From positions 1-64,000 of the forward strand of contig CAIVKH010000080.1 in assembly GCA_903906425.1 (NCBI GenBank): 64,000 nt of DNA. The letters are read 5' to 3'. The notes below the pieces were generated by a model. It searched no databases, was not told the origin of the DNA, and saw only the letters and a program-made list of their open reading frames with translations. The first letter of the stretch is position 1. Each line of letters begins with the position of its first letter. The DNA comes from an uncultured bacterium. Lineage in GTDB: Bacteria; Verrucomicrobiota; Kiritimatiellia; CAIVKH01. Both the position numbers and the translations under genes were made by a program. This document shows positions 61,209 through 64,000 of the stretch, piece after piece.

Positions 61209-61877
61209 TCACCTTGCGACGGGCATTTGCGACGCTGCCAAGGGTGGAGGTTCAACGTTGCGCCAGCCGGCTTGAAGGAGCAATTCTTCTGCCTTGTCGG
61301 AAGGCGCGGCGAAGGCTCTCGACACCATCAGCTGCATGGCGCGGCTTATATAGAACGGATTTGCCGCGCGAGAAACGACAGGCTCCGGATCGACGACTCG
61401 AAGCGCGTCGGCGGGGCCGTCGAGGCGAAGCTTCGAAAGCGTGTACCCCGCCGTGCCGGGTCCGAGCGAAAACTCGATCATCATTTTCTTGAGAGGATCC
61501 GGGCTCGCCGTTGATTGCGTCGCTTCTCTCGTTTCGTCACCCATCACCGCATCGCGGATAATGTGCATGTCGGCGAGATAGTTCGTGGAGTCAACGTGAC
61601 CTCCGTGCTCCTCGCCCCAGCACCGGCGCTCCTCCTTTTCCATTTCATAAAGGCCGCGACGAAGATATTTGCTGTAGAGCAGCGTCTGCACGCATGCAAC
61701 ATTCCCGCGCCGGATCAGACGGACTTCCCCATGAACATTGTTCGATGACGGAATGAACGCGCGGGCCATGAACGGTCCGGCGGGCGACGCATCGCCGGCC
61801 ATGACGGTGTCCGCGCAGAGCCATCCGATGCAGAACAGAGTTGCGATGACGAGCTTCCGTGGAAAACGCAGCGTCAC
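61209..61877 (-). CDS. Secreted protein of unknown function
   Basis: A 222-residue protein not recognised as a family. N-terminal signal peptide (LVIATLFCIGWLCADTVMAGDA). Mature region: SNNVHGEVRLIRRGNVACVQTLLYSKYLRRGLYEMEKEERRCW, a YLADMHIIRDAVMGDETREATQ stretch and an FYISRAMQLMVSRAFAAPSDKAEELLLQAGW C terminus. Two to three cysteines. Stop-start overlap of four bases with the YceI-like gene; both may act in the periplasm and be co-regulated with the polyprenyl synthase. Confidence 0.6.
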   Translation of the reverse strand: MTLRFPRKLVIATLFCIGWLCADTVMAGDASPAGPFMARAFIPSSNNVHGEVRLIRRGNVACVQTLLYSKYLRRGLYEMEKEERRCWGEEHGGHVDSTNYLADMHIIRDAVMGDETREATQSTASPDPLKKMMIEFSLGPGTAGYTLSKLRLDGPADALRVVDPEPVVSRAANPFYISRAMQLMVSRAFAAPSDKAEELLLQAGWRNVEPPPLAASQMPVAR

Positions 61878-62446
61878 AACTTGGCCGCCGCCTTGCTTTC
61901 GAGCGCGACATGGGCCGTAACCTTGACGACATCCGCGACCTTGATTGCGCCGAACATCATCGAAGGCGCCTTCAGGCCGAACGCTTTCAGCGAGACCGGG
62001 AATGCGGCGTCAAACATGCGTTTGCCATCGGCCTCCTTGAAGTTCGTGAGCACGCCTTTGACTTCATTCGTCTGGCCGGAAATTGCGAGCTGGAATGAAA
62101 GCTCGTTTGTCGTCGCAGCTTTCAAGTTCACCACGCCGACTGATGGCACGACAGCTCGAATGGTGGCGAATTTATCGGCCCCGAACATCTTCCACATTTC
62201 CTCGTTTCTTCCCTTCTTGCCGGTATCCATGTTCTTGATCTGCACATCGACCGAAGTGGTGCCACCATCTTCCGCGAACGCAAACGGCGCGGTTGTGACA
62301 TGGCCAACGAAACTGTCCATCGTCACCCCCACCGCAAAATCGGCCTGGCATGTTCCCATCCATTCAGCCCTGGCTCCGACAACCTGTCCGACAGCAATGA
62401 AAGCCGCGAGGCAGGAGATACTCTTCACACTATTCGAAAAACTCAT
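61874..62446 (-). CDS. YceI-like periplasmic lipid-binding protein
   Basis: A 190-residue protein with a signal peptide (ISCLAAFIAVGQVVGARAEW). The lipocalin-like YceI signature is recognisable: DSFVGHVTTAPFAFAEDGGTTSVDVQIKNMDTGKKGRNEEMWKMF, GVLTNFKEADGKRMFDAAFPVSLKAFGLKAP. YceI proteins bind isoprenoid quinones or polyprenols. The polyprenyl synthase and oxidase genes just downstream on the same strand agree with a quinone-binding role. Loss of the canonical RDxHL variant (here RNEEMW) is mild. Upstream on the minus strand is doublet 17. Confidence 0.75.
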   Translation of the reverse strand: MSFSNSVKSISCLAAFIAVGQVVGARAEWMGTCQADFAVGVTMDSFVGHVTTAPFAFAEDGGTTSVDVQIKNMDTGKKGRNEEMWKMFGADKFATIRAVVPSVGVVNLKAATTNELSFQLAISGQTNEVKGVLTNFKEADGKRMFDAAFPVSLKAFGLKAPSMMFGAIKVADVVKVTAHVALESKAAAKL

Positions 62447-62642
62447 GGTTCTTTTCCTTTCCCATTTCTGAGGGAGCCGAAATCTAAGAGAGCGCCCCTC
62501 GATCGCAACCGATCTGCCGCTTAAGATTGTTTATGATGTGGCGAGTATTCCGGTTCCGCGTTTCATCAGACCGCCAGCGTTCGGCCTGTCGCCGCCGCCA
62601 TTGATGACGAAAGTGGCGGCGCACACGCCAAGTTCCGTGAAC

Positions 62643-62690
62643 TTCCAATCATTGGAAACAACCGCACACGACGACTTCCAATGATTGGAA
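62643..62690. repeat. Palindrome doublet 17
   Basis: Copies at 62643-62657 (C centre) and 62676-62690 (G centre), spacing 33 bp; 14 bp past the stop of the partial minus-strand gene and about 200 bp from the YceI-like start. Confidence 0.93.
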
Positions 62691-62704
62691 AAGTGCGTGG
62701 CCGG

Positions 62705-64000
62705 TCACTGAAACTCGACTTCGTAGTAGAGCGTCCGGTCGCGGGTGCCGTCGATCTCGAAGCGGCCCGCATTGATCGTGAGGCTCTTGTCGGTTCGGCG
62801 GCCATTTTGATCGAGAACGCGAACGGCAGTTACGGCGCGGCCGGCAATGGTGATGTTCGCCCTGACCGGTTCGAGAAGGATCGGCGCGCCGCCGTTGTCG
62901 ATGGTCTTGGAATCAATCGCAAAGTAGCTGAAGCCGGAATTGCAGTTGCGAGCCACCGCACTCACCAATGCGCGTTTTGCGTTGGCAAGCGTTGCGTTCT
63001 TGTCGAGCGCAGTCAGGAAGATGCTCGCGTAGGGGCATTGCAATTCGATGGTCACGTCGTCGAGCTTTTGCGGCTTGCCGGCGGCGAAACCGACGACAGC
63101 TTTCGTGCCGGGCGTGTTCACGGTGAAGAAGCCTTTGCCGCTGGTGTCCCATCGCAGTTGTTTCGTCGCGCTGACAATCGCATCGCCATCGCGGAACTTC
63201 GTCATGTCTGGGAACGTGCTCGGCTGCGGGCTGTCGGAAAATTCAATGACGGTGCGCCCGGCGGCCAGTGCTTCGGGCGGGACGCTTCCGCCAAAGGTTT
63301 TGACGTCGCCTTGCTGTTGAACTTTGTCGGTGAAGTCGAACTGGCCGGTCTCCAGATTTTTTGAACTGACGCGACGCGTGCTGATGACGGGAGCTTCCTG
63401 CACGTCGCCCCGCATGACCATTCGCGAGAGCGCCGGAAACTGGCCGAGTTGCGTCGGCACGTCGGCCTCCCAGACGCCCCACGGCGGCCAACCGGCGCGT
63501 TCGCTGAACAACCGGTGCGCGCTCTGCGATTGAAATTCCCAGCTCGCGTCCCAGCCCTGCAACCCGAGGCCATACGCGGCGATGATCGCCGGGCCTTCGG
63601 CGCTGTAGAGCGACGGATAGACGTGGATCCATTCGCTCAAGCTGAACGGCCGGTCGGCGACCTGCTGGAGACCGCTTGAAAAATATCCGCTGCCCGGTTT
63701 CGTCAGCATTGTGTCGGACAGCCCGCCGCCGAAATAATTGTGCCGGTCGATGAAGCCGACGAGATCATCGGAGCGCAGATTGAGATAGTGCGGCAGCATC
63801 GCAGGCGCCTGCCACGGAGAGCCGCACAGCGGACCCTGATAACCGGCAGCGCGAATCGCCTTCACGAAGCGCGTGTAGAATTTGTCCTGGCACGCGTGCA
63901 ACCATGCAGCGCAATCGAGCGCTCTCTGCCGCTCGCCGCTTTTAAGCGATGGCAGATGGTCATCGCCGAAAAACCACGGATTCGTCTGCGGCACGATGTT
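62705..64000 (-). CDS. Glycosidase-like protein, partial (5' end outside window)
   Basis: The last 432 codons of a larger minus-strand gene; the frame stays open to the window edge. The first part looks like the second half of a TIM-barrel glycoside hydrolase: NPWFFGDDHL, AWLHACQDKFYTRFVKAIRAAGYQGPLCGSPWQAPAM, DDLVGFIDRHNYFGGG, ADRPFSLSEWIHVYPSLYSAEGPAIIAAYGLGLQGWDASWEFQ (Ser-Glu at the likely acid/base strand). The C-terminal 200 residues look like a beta-sandwich. Family number cannot be given. A secreted glycan-degrading enzyme fits the pectin/polysaccharide theme of this side of the window. Confidence 0.6.
   Translation of the reverse strand, partial: NIVPQTNPWFFGDDHLPSLKSGERQRALDCAAWLHACQDKFYTRFVKAIRAAGYQGPLCGSPWQAPAMLPHYLNLRSDDLVGFIDRHNYFGGGLSDTMLTKPGSGYFSSGLQQVADRPFSLSEWIHVYPSLYSAEGPAIIAAYGLGLQGWDASWEFQSQSAHRLFSERAGWPPWGVWEADVPTQLGQFPALSRMVMRGDVQEAPVISTRRVSSKNLETGQFDFTDKVQQQGDVKTFGGSVPPEALAAGRTVIEFSDSPQPSTFPDMTKFRDGDAIVSATKQLRWDTSGKGFFTVNTPGTKAVVGFAAGKPQKLDDVTIELQCPYASIFLTALDKNATLANAKRALVSAVARNCNSGFSYFAIDSKTIDNGGAPILLEPVRANITIAGRAVTAVRVLDQNGRRTDKSLTINAGRFEIDGTRDRTLYYEVEFQ

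Noticed and set aside
2830-62690. Palindrome doublets as a CRISPR array or as transposon ends
   Set aside because: They are dispersed singly across 60 kb, not tandem with spacers of constant length; no cas gene or transposase (including a RAYT-type HUH enzyme) is in the window, and the 17-18 bp interior is far too short for an insertion sequence.
2830-62690. Doublets as ordinary intrinsic terminators
   Set aside because: No U-run follows the stems, two doublets are in divergent promoter regions, and several are inside reading frames. A role in RNA 3' ends is still possible but not as classical terminators.

Overview
The window is a high-GC bacterial chromosome segment carrying a large exopolysaccharide (EPS) locus followed by a stretch of saccharolytic and respiratory genes. 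Gene content suggests the PVC superphylum (Verrucomicrobiota, Kiritimatiellota, Lentisphaerota, Planctomycetota). The clues are a hydrazine-synthase-alpha-like / cytochrome c / discoidin / FGE-sulfatase-type fusion protein, an MFS-CcoO-cytochrome c fusion beside a cbb3-like oxidase subunit I, and secreted beta-helix and GH28 proteins beside kduD. This placement is inference; there is no rRNA or tRNA in the window.

Layout. 1-603 is non-coding with a 21/22-bp minisatellite. 604-6982 (minus strand) is a regulatory block: a NusG/RfaH-like antiterminator, an NtrC-family sigma-54 activator, a hybrid histidine kinase, and a WecA-type phosphoglycosyltransferase fused to a nucleotide-binding domain and an orphan histidine-kinase dimerisation domain. 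A good -24/-12 (sigma-54) promoter lies at 7459-7474, ahead of the EPS operon. 7629-27718 (plus strand) encodes export lipoprotein, ligase/polymerases, Wzc-like tyrosine autokinase, UDP-sugar dehydrogenase, flippase, many glycosyltransferases, two methyltransferases and a possible deacetylase. 27723-30983 adds a P-loop kinase, a nucleotidyltransferase, an Alg14/Alg13-like pair and a GT2.

31100-38150 is the most unusual part, a RiPP-like cassette embedded in the EPS locus. It has a nucleotidyltransferase fused to a SipW/Sec11-like signal peptidase, two PqqD-like proteins, a 77-residue precursor candidate with five C-x-x-G motifs, an HPr-kinase-like P-loop protein, two radical SAM proteins and a convergent ABC exporter. 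Its make-up resembles, from memory, the SynChlorMet (ScmA-F) cassette. 38260-40198 returns to EPS-type genes: an outer-membrane barrel and a secreted protein.

40768-64000 holds a beta-helix protein, a GH28 polygalacturonase, an Uup-type ABC-F ATPase, a winged-helix regulator, the multidomain haem protein, KduD, an MMPL transporter, a metallo-beta-lactamase-fold protein, a haem-copper-oxidase-like operon, a polyprenyl synthase, a YceI-like protein and a partial glycosidase-like gene. GH28 and KduD point to pectin/uronate use.

The most striking non-coding signal is a doublet of the near-perfect palindrome TTCCAAT(G/C)ATTGGAA. Two copies lie 32-33 bp apart (start to start). The doublet occurs 16 times plus one decayed copy, nearly always within about 0-90 bp of a stop codon. 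Some doublets are built into genes: their ATGA core supplies a stop/start overlap at 56367-56370, a stop at 30981-30983, and coding sequence at 27757-27803 and 58749-58795.
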